A stretch of DNA of 8,016 nucleotides from Gammaproteobacteria bacterium (GCA_003645555.1 QNFN01000070.1:1-8016), one strand, 5' to 3'. Positions 1 through 8,016 are shown, counted from the first letter of the stretch. Notes: generated by a model not told the origin, from the letters alone. Made by a program: numbers and translations.

Positions 1-561
1 CGACACGTCTTCAAGAAACAACCAACCTTTCATGGTCGGATGGAAGGTGTCGCTGTGCAGGTGCTTCTGCGGATCGGGCCGATCATCCTGCTGATGCGCA
101 TGAAACAACTGCTCGACGAATATGAACGGCGGCCTGAGCGTTGCCGCGGCCCACTGCAACAACCGCCGGCAGACCCGGTTTTGTTGCAGCAGAGCGCGGC
201 AGGCAGGCAACCCCAGCAAGGTCTCCGGGTCGAGCGGTGTGCGCCGGTTGACGGTATCACCCTGGACACACTCGCGCGCCTCGGTGCCATCGAAATGGCG
301 AACCTCCAACGTCAGTGCGGTAAAGGCCTCGGGTGACAAGACATCGCGTATTACGAGGAACCCGTCACGGCGATAGGCGGCACGGTCCTCCGAGGCGACC
401 AGGGGTGACAACAACTGGGCACGAAAGCGCATCACGGCATGCGCCACCAGGACCCTGGCGACGTGCAGTCCGAGGCAGTTCAGGAGACGACTGCCGAGAA
501 ACGGGTTCTGCTCGAACGACTTGGTCAGGTGAAACACCTGCAGCAGCCATACCGGCGTCAT
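1..561 (-). CDS. Phytanoyl-CoA dioxygenase (PhyH)-family protein, 3' end outside window
   Basis: This is a partial gene: the frame is open from above position 600 down to base 1 with no stop, so the C-terminus lies beyond the left edge. The visible part (187 residues from the ATG at 561) looks like a non-haem Fe(II)/2-oxoglutarate oxygenase of the PhyH type. The key sign is an HxD iron-binding motif near residues 169-171, inside KHLHSDTFHPTMKGW; the distal His and the 2-oxoglutarate-binding Arg would lie off the window. Residues around 65-75 (AYRRDGFLVIRDVLS) match the usual N-terminal start of the fold, where the protein 'enters' the oxygenase domain. The substrate cannot be told from this fragment. 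The start is uncertain: no good ribosome-binding site precedes the ATG, and family-like sequence (VRRWLHHAAMTPVWLLQ) begins upstream of it, so TTG at 594 or 630 is possible. It follows ytoQ on the same strand within about 100 bases, so the two may be co-transcribed. Confidence 0.8.
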   Translation of the reverse strand, partial: MTPVWLLQVFHLTKSFEQNPFLGSRLLNCLGLHVARVLVAHAVMRFRAQLLSPLVASEDRAAYRRDGFLVIRDVLSPEAFTALTLEVRHFDGTEARECVQGDTVNRRTPLDPETLLGLPACRALLQQNRVCRRLLQWAAATLRPPFIFVEQLFHAHQQDDRPDPQKHLHSDTFHPTMKGWLFLEDVS

Positions 562-653
562 GGCCGCATGGTGCAGCCAGCGCCTGACCGTCAAAGGCCA
601 GGTCGACGAGGTGCTGGACGGTGACGACAAGACCTGGTGACGCCGGGCGGTGT

Positions 654-1094
654 TCAGGAGGTGGTGACGTACTTCAGGATCTCGACCACCTGGTCGGTGG
701 TGGTGGCCCAGGCCAGCGCCGCGCCGTCGACTTCCTTCAGCGGGTGGATCAGCGCCTCATCGTGCAGCGTGACGTAAGGCCTGCCAAGCGCGGCGCAGCA
801 GCCGGCATCGAAGGCGGCGTTCCACTGCTTGTACTTGTCACCGAAGCGGACAACCGCCAGGTCGCAACTCTCGATCAGGGTCTTGGTGCGAATGGCGTTG
901 ACCTTGGCCGACTTGTGATCTCGCCAGAACGGGTTCGGCTCCTCGCCGAGGTGATCGCCGGCGGCATCGCTGGCGGCATGCTCGGTGACCGCCGAGGTGA
1001 ATACGACATCGAGGTCGTGGGCGTGCGCGCCCGCCTCGATTTCGTCGCGCCAGGCGGTATGAATTTCACCCGAAAGATAGACCACGAAGCTCAT
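654..1094 (-). CDS. ytoQ: YtoQ family protein (nucleoside 2-deoxyribosyltransferase-like)
   Basis: This 146-residue protein is recognisable as YtoQ, a small cytosolic family with a nucleoside 2-deoxyribosyltransferase-like fold whose substrate is not known to me. Family landmarks seen here are the N-terminal VVYLSGEIHTAWRDEI (residues 4-19), the stretch GEEPNPFWRDHKSAKVNAIR (50-69) and RFGDKYKQWNAAFDAG (83-98), followed by ALGRPYVTLHDE and LKEVDGAAL. Length and motif order look normal and complete. The start at 1094 is fixed by a very strong Shine-Dalgarno sequence, GGAGGAG at 1106-1100, five bases upstream. The open frame continues to 1265, but that extension is arginine- and proline-rich and lacks family similarity. 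The gene is divergent from the gamma carbonic anhydrase gene and lies upstream of the PhyH-type gene on the same strand. Assignment to the family is firm; the biochemical role is not. Confidence 0.92.
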   Translation of the reverse strand: MSFVVYLSGEIHTAWRDEIEAGAHAHDLDVVFTSAVTEHAASDAAGDHLGEEPNPFWRDHKSAKVNAIRTKTLIESCDLAVVRFGDKYKQWNAAFDAGCCAALGRPYVTLHDEALIHPLKEVDGAALAWATTTDQVVEILKYVTTS

Positions 1095-1138
1095 GATGAC
1101 TCCTCCAGCTTGCTCATTACGCGGTGTGTGCGGCTGCC

Positions 1139-1153
1139 GCGACCAGCGGTCGC
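1139..1153. promoter_or_regulatory. 15-bp palindrome in divergent control region (possible operator)
   Basis: The sequence reads GCGACC-AGC-GGTCGC, a perfect 6-bp inverted repeat around three bases. It lies about 45 bases upstream of the ytoQ start, between two divergent genes, where a transcription factor could bind. I do not recognise it as the site of any known regulator. Short palindromes occur by chance in GC-rich DNA. Confidence 0.25.
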
Positions 1154-1215
1154 CGACCGGGGCACAGAGCATACCCCGAATCACACGACTTTCGATCGTA
1201 GAGAGAGTGACCGTT

Positions 1216-1230
1216 TCGCTGCCGCAGCGA
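1216..1230. promoter_or_regulatory. 15-bp palindrome upstream of carbonic anhydrase gene (possible operator)
   Basis: TCGCTGC-C-GCAGCGA is a perfect 7-bp inverted repeat with one central base. It sits 50-65 bases before the start of the gamma carbonic anhydrase gene, a usual position for a promoter or operator. No convincing -35/-10 pair stands out around it. Its function is unproven, and it does not match the other palindrome in this gap. Confidence 0.25.
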
Positions 1231-1279
1231 CCACTGTGGGAGAATGGCACCGACACCCACGCCAACCAGGAGACTGCGT

Positions 1280-1804
1280 ATGCGCTACCGACTCGATGAC
1301 CTGCGTGTCCAGTTACGTGGATCGGAACACTTCATCGCCGACAACGCCGCGGTAATTGGCAACGTCATCCTCGAGGAGTGCGCCAGCATCTGGTTCAACG
1401 CCGTGCTGCGCGGTGATAACGAACCGATCACCATCGGTCCAGGCTCCAACGTCCAGGACGGCGTGGTCATGCACACCGACCCCGGTTACGCGCTGACGCT
1501 CGGCGCCAACGTCACCGTCGGCCACATGGCGATGCTCCACGGCTGCACCGTCGGCGACAACAGCCTGATCGGCATCAAGGCCGTAGTGCTGAACGGCGCC
1601 AGGATCGGCCGCAACTGCCTGATCGGGGCCAATGCACTGATCCCCGAGGGCCGTGAAATTCCCGACGGTTCGCTGGTGATCGGCAGCCCGGGCAAAGTAA
1701 AGCGTGAACTCAGCCAGGAGGATATCGAGGGACTGACACGTGCCGCACACGGTTACGTAGAGAAAATGCGCCGCTTCCTGTCCGGGCTGCACGTCGATGC
1801 ATAA
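1280..1804 (+). CDS. Gamma carbonic anhydrase family protein (YrdA/PaaY type)
   Basis: The protein has 174 residues and a left-handed beta-helix built of hexapeptide repeats, visible as [39 protein letters not shown] and [13 protein letters not shown]. The three zinc-binding histidines of the gamma class are present as H65 (VVMHTD) and the H82/H87 pair (GHMAMLHGC). The protein is therefore predicted to be a metal-binding trimer in the cytosol. Family members of this size (YrdA, PaaY, CaiE) range from carbonic anhydrases to proteins with weak or unknown activity, such as thioesterase activity for PaaY; the sequence alone does not separate these. The start at 1280 is supported by AGGAGA at 1268-1273, six bases upstream, and by the first residues MRYRLDD, typical of the family. 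An in-frame ATG at 1244 would add only a low-complexity tail. Length is normal, and the gene appears monocistronic. Confidence 0.93.
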   Translation: MRYRLDDLRVQLRGSEHFIADNAAVIGNVILEECASIWFNAVLRGDNEPITIGPGSNVQDGVVMHTDPGYALTLGANVTVGHMAMLHGCTVGDNSLIGIKAVVLNGARIGRNCLIGANALIPEGREIPDGSLVIGSPGKVKRELSQEDIEGLTRAAHGYVEKMRRFLSGLHVDA

Positions 1805-1873
1805 CAATAATCGTAAACCATCAGGATAGATCTATTTTTTGGAACACAGTTCTACCGCGGATTATTCATTTTT

Positions 1874-1902
1874 TTGCGAAAATGCCTGATCACGACTAAT
1901 TT
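1874..1902 (+). promoter_or_regulatory. Weak sigma70-like promoter candidate for the downstream membrane-protein gene
   Basis: TTGCGA at 1874-1879 and TAATTT at 1897-1902 are separated by 17 bases, the preferred sigma70 spacing, in the AT-richest part of the gap after the carbonic anhydrase gene. The -10 box is a poor match to consensus. It would give a leader of roughly 85 bases before the ATG at 1994. This is only a candidate by position and spacing. Confidence 0.22.
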
Positions 1903-1993
1903 TAGCTGGACAGAAGGGTTGGGGCGGCGATAACAATCCACCTTCAAATACTGGCCCACTGCTCGTCCGGCAGCACTATTCAAGGAGATTGTT

Positions 1994-2482
1994 ATGGACT
2001 GGGGTGCCGTGTCTGCCGTTGCCGGGGTCCTGGCCGCGATCTCGGTCCTGCTGACCGTTGTCTACCTGGCGTTGCAGATCAAAGGCAGCACCCGGGCAAC
2101 CCACTCGCAAACCTACCACCTGGCCACATCAGCACTTGCCGAGATGGCCGGAATCATCGGCCAGGACAAGGAACTCTCAAGAATCTTCCGCACCGGGATG
2201 GAAAACCCAGAGGATCTGACCGAAGACGAACTGACCCAGTTCGGTTACCTCGGAATCAGCCTGTTCCGTCGCTTCGAAAACGTCTACTTCCAGCATCAGT
2301 CGGGCAACATCGACGAGGATTTCTGGATCGGACATCGCGACAACATCCTCTGGTTTTTCCACCGTCCCGGCATGCAGGACTGGTGGCAGGATCGCAAGTT
2401 TGGCTTCAGCAGGAGCTTCCGGGAGTTCCTGGACAACTCAGCACCGAGCGAGATCACCTCTCCCGAAACGCGTCGACTTTGA
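1994..2482 (+). CDS. Hypothetical single-pass membrane protein (162 residues)
   Basis: I do not recognise a named function. The N-terminus (about residues 5-28) is one hydrophobic helix rich in Ala, Val and Leu, followed by LQIKGSTRATHSQTYH, so the protein is probably anchored by this helix with a soluble domain after it. The soluble part is acidic and aromatic, with the tryptophan-rich stretch FWIGHRDNILWFFHRPGMQDWW (about 115-136) given here only by its ends and tryptophans. This layout, an N-terminal helix, a 'QI..ST.A' linker, then a mostly helical roughly 120-residue domain, is common in uncharacterised proteins of marine and soil proteobacteria. The start is well supported by AAGGAG at 1982-1987, six bases before the ATG. 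It is flanked by gaps on both sides, so it is probably transcribed alone. The coding call is firm because composition, RBS and domain character agree; the function is unknown. Confidence 0.8.
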   Translation: MDWGAVSAVAGVLAAISVLLTVVYLALQIKGSTRATHSQTYHLATSALAEMAGIIGQDKELSRIFRTGMENPEDLTEDELTQFGYLGISLFRRFENVYFQHQSGNIDEDFWIGHRDNILWFFHRPGMQDWWQDRKFGFSRSFREFLDNSAPSEITSPETRRL

Positions 2483-2853
2483 TTGGAATCAACCCCGAGC
2501 TATCTGACCAGGCTATATGCGGCGAACCACACGAAGCTGTCACGACCGACCTCGATCCAAGCCTCCTACATAAACACAAAAATACAGCTATATTTCCTTA
2601 GATGACCCATTGTCGTCCAGGTCAGATTATTGTGGCGGCGGTTAAACAGGCCAATGTAGGTCGGACTTCAGTCCGACATGTCGAGCTTAAGCCCGACCTA
2701 CAGTTGGGGTATTCAATTAGCGAAGTAATCGTTACTGCGTGCAGGTGTTCAGCATCTCTAGCGGCTCGCGTAGGCTGAACTGTTGTTGAAGGTCAGTTGC
2801 AAATTGCATCCGACTTTCTTGTGTCGTGTCCTCAAAGCAAAGGGAGAATAACC
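2483..2853. other. 371-base non-coding gap between membrane-protein gene and dodecin gene
   Basis: No gene with coding character or a ribosome-binding site is visible on either strand. The first part (2483-2654) is unremarkable, with a locally AT-rich stretch around 2565-2600. A REP-like palindrome pair occupies 2655-2702. Between it and the dodecin gene there is a small dyad, AGTAA-TCG-TTACT at 2724-2736, which could be a protein-binding site but is short. I see no convincing sigma70 promoter for dodecin, no riboswitch and no tRNA. Confidence 0.6.
2655..2702. repeat. Pair of REP-like palindromes (BIME-like unit)
   Basis: Two hairpins stand side by side and are enclosed by a perfect 10-bp outer inverted repeat, TGTAGGTCGG at 2655-2664 and CCGACCTACA at 2693-2702. 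The first hairpin is GTCGGAC-TTCA-GTCCGAC (2660-2677), with a perfect 7-bp stem. The second is GTCGAGC-TTAA-GCCCGAC (2680-2697), with one mismatch. The same core appears three more times at 4226-4313. Short GC palindromes dispersed between genes are typical of REP elements, which act as transcript-stabilising hairpins, terminators or gyrase/IHF sites in other bacteria; which applies here is not known. Confidence 0.75.
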
Positions 2854-3069
2854 ATGGCAGAAAGCGTCTATAAAGTCGTTGAACTCGTGGGTACGAGTAC
2901 CGAGTCCTGGGAGAAAGCGGCCACTGCAGCCGTAGAACGCGCGGGAAAGAGCTTGCGTGATCTACGCGTCGCAGAGGTGTCGGAACTGGACTTGCAACTC
3001 AAGGATGGGCGAGTCGAGGGTTATCGAGCGAAAGTTAAGGTCTCCTTCAAGTACGAGAGTGGGGGCTGA
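2854..3069 (+). CDS. Dodecin family protein (flavin-binding type fold, tryptophan-less)
   Basis: This is a 71-residue protein of the usual dodecin length. Dodecins are small proteins that assemble into hollow dodecamers storing or buffering flavins, and in some cases coenzyme A. Family landmarks are VYKVVELVGTSTESWEKAA (residues 5-23) for strand 1 and the single helix, then KSLRDLRVAEVSELDLQL (32-49) and the C-terminal strand YRAKVKVSFKYE (57-68). In well-studied flavin-binding dodecins the second strand begins LRWFEV or DWFEV, and that Trp stacks on the isoalloxazine ring; here the equivalent residue is Val39 (LRVAEV), so flavin binding cannot be assumed. The start at 2854 is set by AGGGAGA at 2841-2847, seven bases upstream; the open frame before it does not resemble the family. 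The gene stands alone, preceded by a REP-like pair and followed by a strong hairpin, and converges with the broken permease gene. Confidence 0.92.
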   Translation: MAESVYKVVELVGTSTESWEKAATAAVERAGKSLRDLRVAEVSELDLQLKDGRVEGYRAKVKVSFKYESGG

Positions 3070-3093
3070 ATCGGCGTTTAACAACGGCTTTGA

Positions 3094-3136
3094 GTATGAC
3101 CGCCGCGCGGCTCTGCTGCGCGGCGGCCACTCATAC
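3094..3136 (+). terminator. Strong GC hairpin after dodecin gene (putative terminator)
   Basis: A 9-bp perfect GC stem, CCGCCGCGC (3100-3108) with GCGCGGCGG (3118-3126), closes a 9-base loop. It is extended by an outer 6-bp stem, GTATGA (3094-3099) with TCATAC (3131-3136), across a four-base bulge. It lies 24 bases after the dodecin stop in a gap between convergent genes, the expected place for a terminator. No run of T follows it directly, so it is not a textbook intrinsic terminator and may act as a 3'-end stabiliser instead. Confidence 0.5.
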
Positions 3137-3257
3137 CGAGCGTGTGTGCCGGTTACGTATCACTTTTAGCGCGAACACACCGGGGCGGAGCTGTTTTTCT
3201 GAATCCCATCCGCCCCCGCTCCGGGGACAGGTCAGGCTCCAGTCCTTTGCTGCGCGT

Positions 3258-4188
3258 TCAGATGGCAGGACCCAACGCCGCCAGCAGTAGTGTGACGGTG
3301 ATCACCGACAACGCAGTCGAGAGCAGCGTCGCCGACGAGGTGGTGCCGACCAGCACGCGATAGCGTTGGGCCAGCACGAAACAGGTCGCACCCATCGGCA
3401 ACGCCGAGACCAGCACTGTCGTCACCGCCCAGATTGGCTCGAGTTTGAAGACGTAGGTGACCAGCAACCAGGTCACCAACGGTTGAACGATCAGCTTGAC
3501 GAAAGTGATCAGGCCAGCCTCGCCAAGCCCGCTTCGCAACGACTGGGTGGCGACGAACAGGCCAAGTGCGAACAGGGCGCAGGGTCCGGCCGAGTTGCCG
3601 AGCAGGTCACAGAACTTCGCCACCGGCGCCGGCACCGACCAGCCGGCGAGCGGGAACACCAGCGCCAGGGCGACCGGGATGACTATCGGATTCTTCACCA
3701 GCGAGGCACCGACGTCGCGCAAAATCCGCTTACCGCCTGCCTCGCGGGCAACGTCGAGTTCGATCAGCACGATCGCCAGGTTGAGTCCGATCAGGCTGAC
3801 GAACACCGTGGCCATGATCGCCGGCATCACCAAACGCCGTGCTGGCGAGGGGGATGCCCATGTAGCCGGTGTTGGCGAAGACTGCGTTGGTCGAGCGCAT
3901 CGACGTCGCTGCAAGCCGCTCCGCGTAAAGCTTGCGGAAAAGCAGAAACGCCACGGCCATGGTGACCAGATAGCCACCACCGAACGAGGCGATGAAGGGC
4001 CAGTAGAAGACCCGCTCGACCGGCGCGCGCGCGACGAAAACGAACAGCAGCGCCGGCAGCGCGAAGTAGTAAACGTAGCCGTTGAGTGCCTCGGTGCTCT
4101 GCTGGCCAAGCACCCCGGTACGTGCCGCGAGATAGCCGCAGAGAATCAGGCCGAAAACCGGGAACGAGACGTTGAGGATCGATTCCAT
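3258..4188 (-). pseudogene. AEC (auxin efflux carrier)-family permease, interrupted by a frameshift
   Basis: Two overlapping minus-strand frames together make one AEC permease, a roughly 310-residue, ten-helix inner-membrane secondary transporter family that often carries malonate, malate or other small organic anions. The N-terminal part begins at the ATG at 4188 (MESILNVSFPVFGLILCGYL) and contains the family motif FANTGYMGIPLA near residues 104-115, then loses similarity after TAFGDAG. Similarity resumes one frame over at MPAIMATVFVSLIGLNLAIV and continues with NPIVIPVALAL, ALFALGLFVATQ, KLIVQPLVTWLL, LPMGATCFVLAQRY and SATLLSTALSVITV to the TGA at 3258. The change of frame falls between about 3815 and 3834. 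The total of 931 bases fits one inserted or two deleted bases. Both halves keep normal composition, so either the mutation is recent or it is a sequence error. No strong RBS precedes 4188. Substrate is unknown; neighbours suggest a small carboxylate. Confidence 0.88.
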
Positions 4189-4225
4189 CAGGGTTGTCCA
4201 GGAGCTCCGGTCGTGAGTCTTTTCA

Positions 4226-4247
4226 TAGGTCGGGCTTCAGCCCGACA
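4226..4247 (+). repeat. REP-like palindrome, copy 1 of a three-hairpin cluster
   Basis: TAGGTCGGGCTTCAGCCCGA (4226-4245) plus CA contains a perfect 7-bp stem, GTCGGGC with GCCCGAC, around a TTCA loop. It matches the first hairpin at 2660-2677 except for one base pair, where G-C is replaced by A-T there. It lies 38 bases upstream of the permease start, in the gap after the CoA-transferase gene. Confidence 0.75.
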
Positions 4248-4256
4248 ACCAGCCTA

Positions 4257-4277
4257 GTTGTGCTGAAGCATGACCTG
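4257..4277 (-). repeat. Diverged REP-like palindrome, copy 2
   Basis: GTTGTGC-TGAA-GCATGAC followed by CTG is the inverted-orientation version of the repeat, with three or so substitutions compared with copy 3. All seven stem positions still pair if two G-T wobbles are allowed, so the fold is kept although the sequence has drifted. It lies between copies 1 and 3. Confidence 0.55.
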
Positions 4278-4292
4278 AGGTGCGAGACGAAC

Positions 4293-4315
4293 GCCGGGCT
4301 GAAGCCCGACCTGCA
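4293..4315 (-). repeat. REP-like palindrome, copy 3
   Basis: GCCGGGC-TGAA-GCCCGAC followed by CTGCA is the repeat in reverse orientation to copy 1, with one mismatch in the 7-bp stem. It begins 26 bases past the CoA-transferase stop, so it would form in the 3' part of that minus-strand transcript and might limit read-through into the permease gene or protect the message end. Confidence 0.7.
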
Positions 4316-4340
4316 GGAGAACGTTCGCTTGCCGCCACCC

Positions 4341-5870
4341 TCAGAGGAACAGCGCCGGGTCCATGGTCACCAGATCGTCTGCAACTTGTGGACGGAACGC
4401 CATCTGCCCAAGCACGTCTCGCTCGAGATCGATGCCGGGAGCGATCTCGAGCAGCTCCAGACCTCCGGCACCGAGACGAAACACCGCCCGCTCGGTGACG
4501 AACCAGACCGACTGGTGGCGTTCACGGGCGTAAGCACCGCTGAAGGTCAGGTGCTCGACGGCCTCGATGAACTTGCGTTCGCGTCCCTCGGCGAGGATCT
4601 CCAGCCGACCATCACCGATACCAAGTTTCAGGCCACCCGAGGTGAAGGTGCCCATGAAGACCACCTCGCGGGCGTTCTGACTGATGTTGATGAACCCCCC
4701 CGCGCCTGCCATGCGGGTGCCAAAACGGCTGACGTTGACGTTGCCCTGCGGGTCAGCCTGGGCCATGCCGAGAAACGCCTGGTCGAGACCACCGCCGTCG
4801 TAGAAATCGAACTGCGACGGCTGCGGCACCACCGCCTCGACGCCAGCCGAGGCACCGAAGCTCAACCCGCCGGCCGGCATGCCGCCGATACCACCGGGCT
4901 CGACGGTAAGCGTGACCTGGTCAAGCGTGCCCTCCTCGTGGGCGATGGTGGCGACCCCCTCGGGCATACCGATGCCGAGGTTGACCACGGCGCCGGGCTT
5001 GAGCAGCCGTGCCGCGCGGCGCGCGATCACCTTGCGCTCGGTCAAAGGCAACTCCGGAATGCTGGCCTCGGTGTCGCCTTTACCGCCGACGTAGAGCGGG
5101 TTGAAGGGCTCGGCAAAGGTCTGTGCGTGGTGCTCGGGAGTCGAGACGACGACGTGGTCAACCAGGATGCCAGGGATCTGCACCATCTGCGGGTGCAGAT
5201 CGTTGTGTTCGACGACCTCCTCGACCTGGACGATGACCGTGCCACCGCTGTTGTGCACCGCCTGAGCGATCGCCAGACCGTCGATGGTCAGCGCCTCGCG
5301 TTCCATGGTGATGTTGCCACGGGCATCGGCACGGGTACCGCGCAGGAAGGCGGCTTGGATCGGGAACGCCTTGTAGAACAGGTACTCGGTACCGTCGACC
5401 TCCATCACCCTGACCAGTTCCTCGGTGGTGCGCTCGTTGAGCTTGCCGCCACCGTGGCGCGGGTCGACAAAGGTGTGCAGGCCGACGTGGGTCAGCGTGC
5501 CAGGACGGCCGGCGGCGACATCACGGTAGAGGTGGCTGATGACCCCTTGCGGCAGGTTGTAGGCCTCGATCTTGCCATCGAGTGCCAACCTGCCGATCTT
5601 CGGCACCAGGCCCCAGTGACCGCCGACAACCCGCCGGACCATGCCCTCATGGCCGAAGGTGTTAAGACCACGCTCCTTACCGTCACCCTGCCCGGCCGCG
5701 TACACCAGTGTCAGATCACGCGGGGCACCGCTGTCGAGAAAGCGTTTCTCCAGCGCCAATGTCAGCGCCTCGGGGATGCCAGTGCCGACGAACCCGCCGA
5801 GGGCAATGGTCGCTCTGTCGGGGATCTTCGCCGCCGCTTCAGCGGCGCTCAACTGCCTCGATTCAGCCAT
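4341..5870 (-). CDS. Acyl CoA:acetate/3-ketoacid CoA-transferase (YdiF/propionate CoA-transferase type)
   Basis: This 509-residue protein has both family I CoA-transferase halves (alpha and beta subunits) fused in one chain, as in YdiF and propionate CoA-transferase. Such enzymes move CoA between short-chain acids such as acetate, propionate, acetoacetate or lactate in the cytosol, through a glutamyl-CoA thioester. The alpha half starts with [20 protein letters not shown], containing the glycine-rich [11 protein letters not shown] (residues 25-35). The beta half begins near [15 protein letters not shown] (276-290), then GIGMPEGV. The catalytic glutamate is E324 in [10 protein letters not shown]. 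Length is close to the usual 510-530. I chose the ATG at 5870 because GGAG at 5880-5877 lies six bases upstream; the ATGs at 5876 and 5882 lack a site. It follows the dehydrogenase gene after 174 bases on the same strand and precedes the broken permease. The actual acid substrate cannot be read from sequence. Confidence 0.93.
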   Translation of the reverse strand: MAESRQLSAAEAAAKIPDRATIALGGFVGTGIPEALTLALEKRFLDSGAPRDLTLVYAAGQGDGKERGLNTFGHEGMVRRVVGGHWGLVPKIGRLALDGKIEAYNLPQGVISHLYRDVAAGRPGTLTHVGLHTFVDPRHGGGKLNERTTEELVRVMEVDGTEYLFYKAFPIQAAFLRGTRADARGNITMEREALTIDGLAIAQAVHNSGGTVIVQVEEVVEHNDLHPQMVQIPGILVDHVVVSTPEHHAQTFAEPFNPLYVGGKGDTEASIPELPLTERKVIARRAARLLKPGAVVNLGIGMPEGVATIAHEEGTLDQVTLTVEPGGIGGMPAGGLSFGASAGVEAVVPQPSQFDFYDGGGLDQAFLGMAQADPQGNVNVSRFGTRMAGAGGFINISQNAREVVFMGTFTSGGLKLGIGDGRLEILAEGRERKFIEAVEHLTFSGAYARERHQSVWFVTERAVFRLGAGGLELLEIAPGIDLERDVLGQMAFRPQVADDLVTMDPALFL

Positions 5871-5923
5871 GCACATCTCCATCGGGGAAGGTCATTGAAA
5901 CGGCGTCGGCCGACAGGTTCCGG

Positions 5924-5942
5924 GCCCATGGAAATCATGGGC
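5924..5942. promoter_or_regulatory. Inverted repeat between dehydrogenase and CoA-transferase genes
   Basis: GCCCATG-GAAAT-CATGGGC is a perfect 7-bp inverted repeat around five bases, 54 bases upstream of the CoA-transferase start. A second perfect 10-bp palindrome, GTCGGCCGAC, lies at 5905-5914. Either could be an operator for the CoA-transferase gene or an RNA hairpin in an operon transcript. No T-run follows on the minus strand, so a terminator is less likely. I recognise no known regulator site. Confidence 0.3.
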
Positions 5943-6044
5943 ATCAACGCCTGACCGGGGTGTTCACTGGGGTCATCGGCACAGACGACCCGGTCGAATC
6001 GGGGACGCAACGGTCGGGGCTCTTGGTCGTGTCGCCAGCCCCGG

Positions 6045-8016
<1,972 letters not shown>

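Noticed and set aside
40..336. Plus-strand 98-codon and overlapping small frames in the left 600 bases
   Set aside because: The minus strand here encodes a continuous PhyH-type protein with an HxD motif, which explains the open frames on the other strand.
621..1355. 244-codon plus-strand open frame across ytoQ and the divergent gap
   Set aside because: It is antisense to ytoQ, overlaps the start of the carbonic anhydrase gene, lacks a ribosome-binding site and has no family resemblance.
1826..1840. ATAGATCTAT palindrome followed by a T run after the carbonic anhydrase gene, as a terminator
   Set aside because: With a minimum loop, only about three base pairs could form in RNA, too weak for an intrinsic terminator.
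3182..3216. GGGGCGGA/TCCGCCCC inverted repeat in the convergent gap
   Set aside because: The loop is 19 bases and no T tract follows on either strand; the nearer hairpin at 3094-3136 is a better candidate for the terminator.
2655..4315. CRISPR array suggested by repeated palindromes
   Set aside because: There are only a few copies in two separate gaps, with mixed orientation and no regular spacers; REP-like elements explain them.
4194..5954. 586-codon plus-strand open frame opposite the CoA-transferase gene
   Set aside because: It is antisense to a gene with clear family motifs and its translation has no recognisable domain. Long antisense frames are common in GC-rich coding DNA.
6015..6043. 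CGGGGCT/AGCCCCG inverted repeat just past the dehydrogenase stop, as a terminator
   Set aside because: The 7-bp stem has a 15-base loop and no T run on the minus strand, and the genes look tandem, so the evidence is too weak to list it as a feature.

Overview
The window is GC-rich chromosomal DNA that looks like a free-living gammaproteobacterium. The evidence is gene content (YtoQ family, gamma carbonic anhydrase, tryptophan-less dodecin, YdiF-type CoA-transferase, Pseudomonas-like D-lactate dehydrogenase), clear Shine-Dalgarno sites and REP-like palindromes between genes. This placement is an inference from protein similarity I recognise by eye. I see no tRNA, rRNA, CRISPR array, insertion sequence, phage gene or integration site.

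Left part (1-1804). On the minus strand, a ytoQ gene is followed by a phytanoyl-CoA dioxygenase-type gene that runs off the left edge. A roughly 185-base divergent control region with two short palindromes separates ytoQ from a plus-strand gamma carbonic anhydrase gene.

Middle (1805-3257). An AT-richer gap leads to a plus-strand gene for a small, single-pass membrane protein of unknown function. Next comes a 371-base gap holding a pair of REP-like palindromes, then a dodecin gene. A strong GC hairpin follows dodecin, in the gap where it converges with the next gene.

Right part (3258-8016). Three minus-strand genes lie in tandem. In transcription order they are a large flavin/iron-sulfur dehydrogenase of the D-lactate dehydrogenase type (5' end outside the window), a fused acetate/propionate-type CoA-transferase, and an AEC-family permease broken by a frameshift. 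Three more REP-like hairpins sit between the CoA-transferase and the permease. Together these genes would suit uptake or export of a small organic acid, its flavin-linked oxidation to a 2-oxoacid, and CoA activation of short-chain acids; that functional link is a hypothesis.

I found no clearly new system. The most useful observations are the REP-like hairpins, whose stems are kept by paired base changes, the frameshifted permease, the dodecin without its usual flavin-stacking tryptophan, and the dehydrogenase/CoA-transferase/permease cluster.
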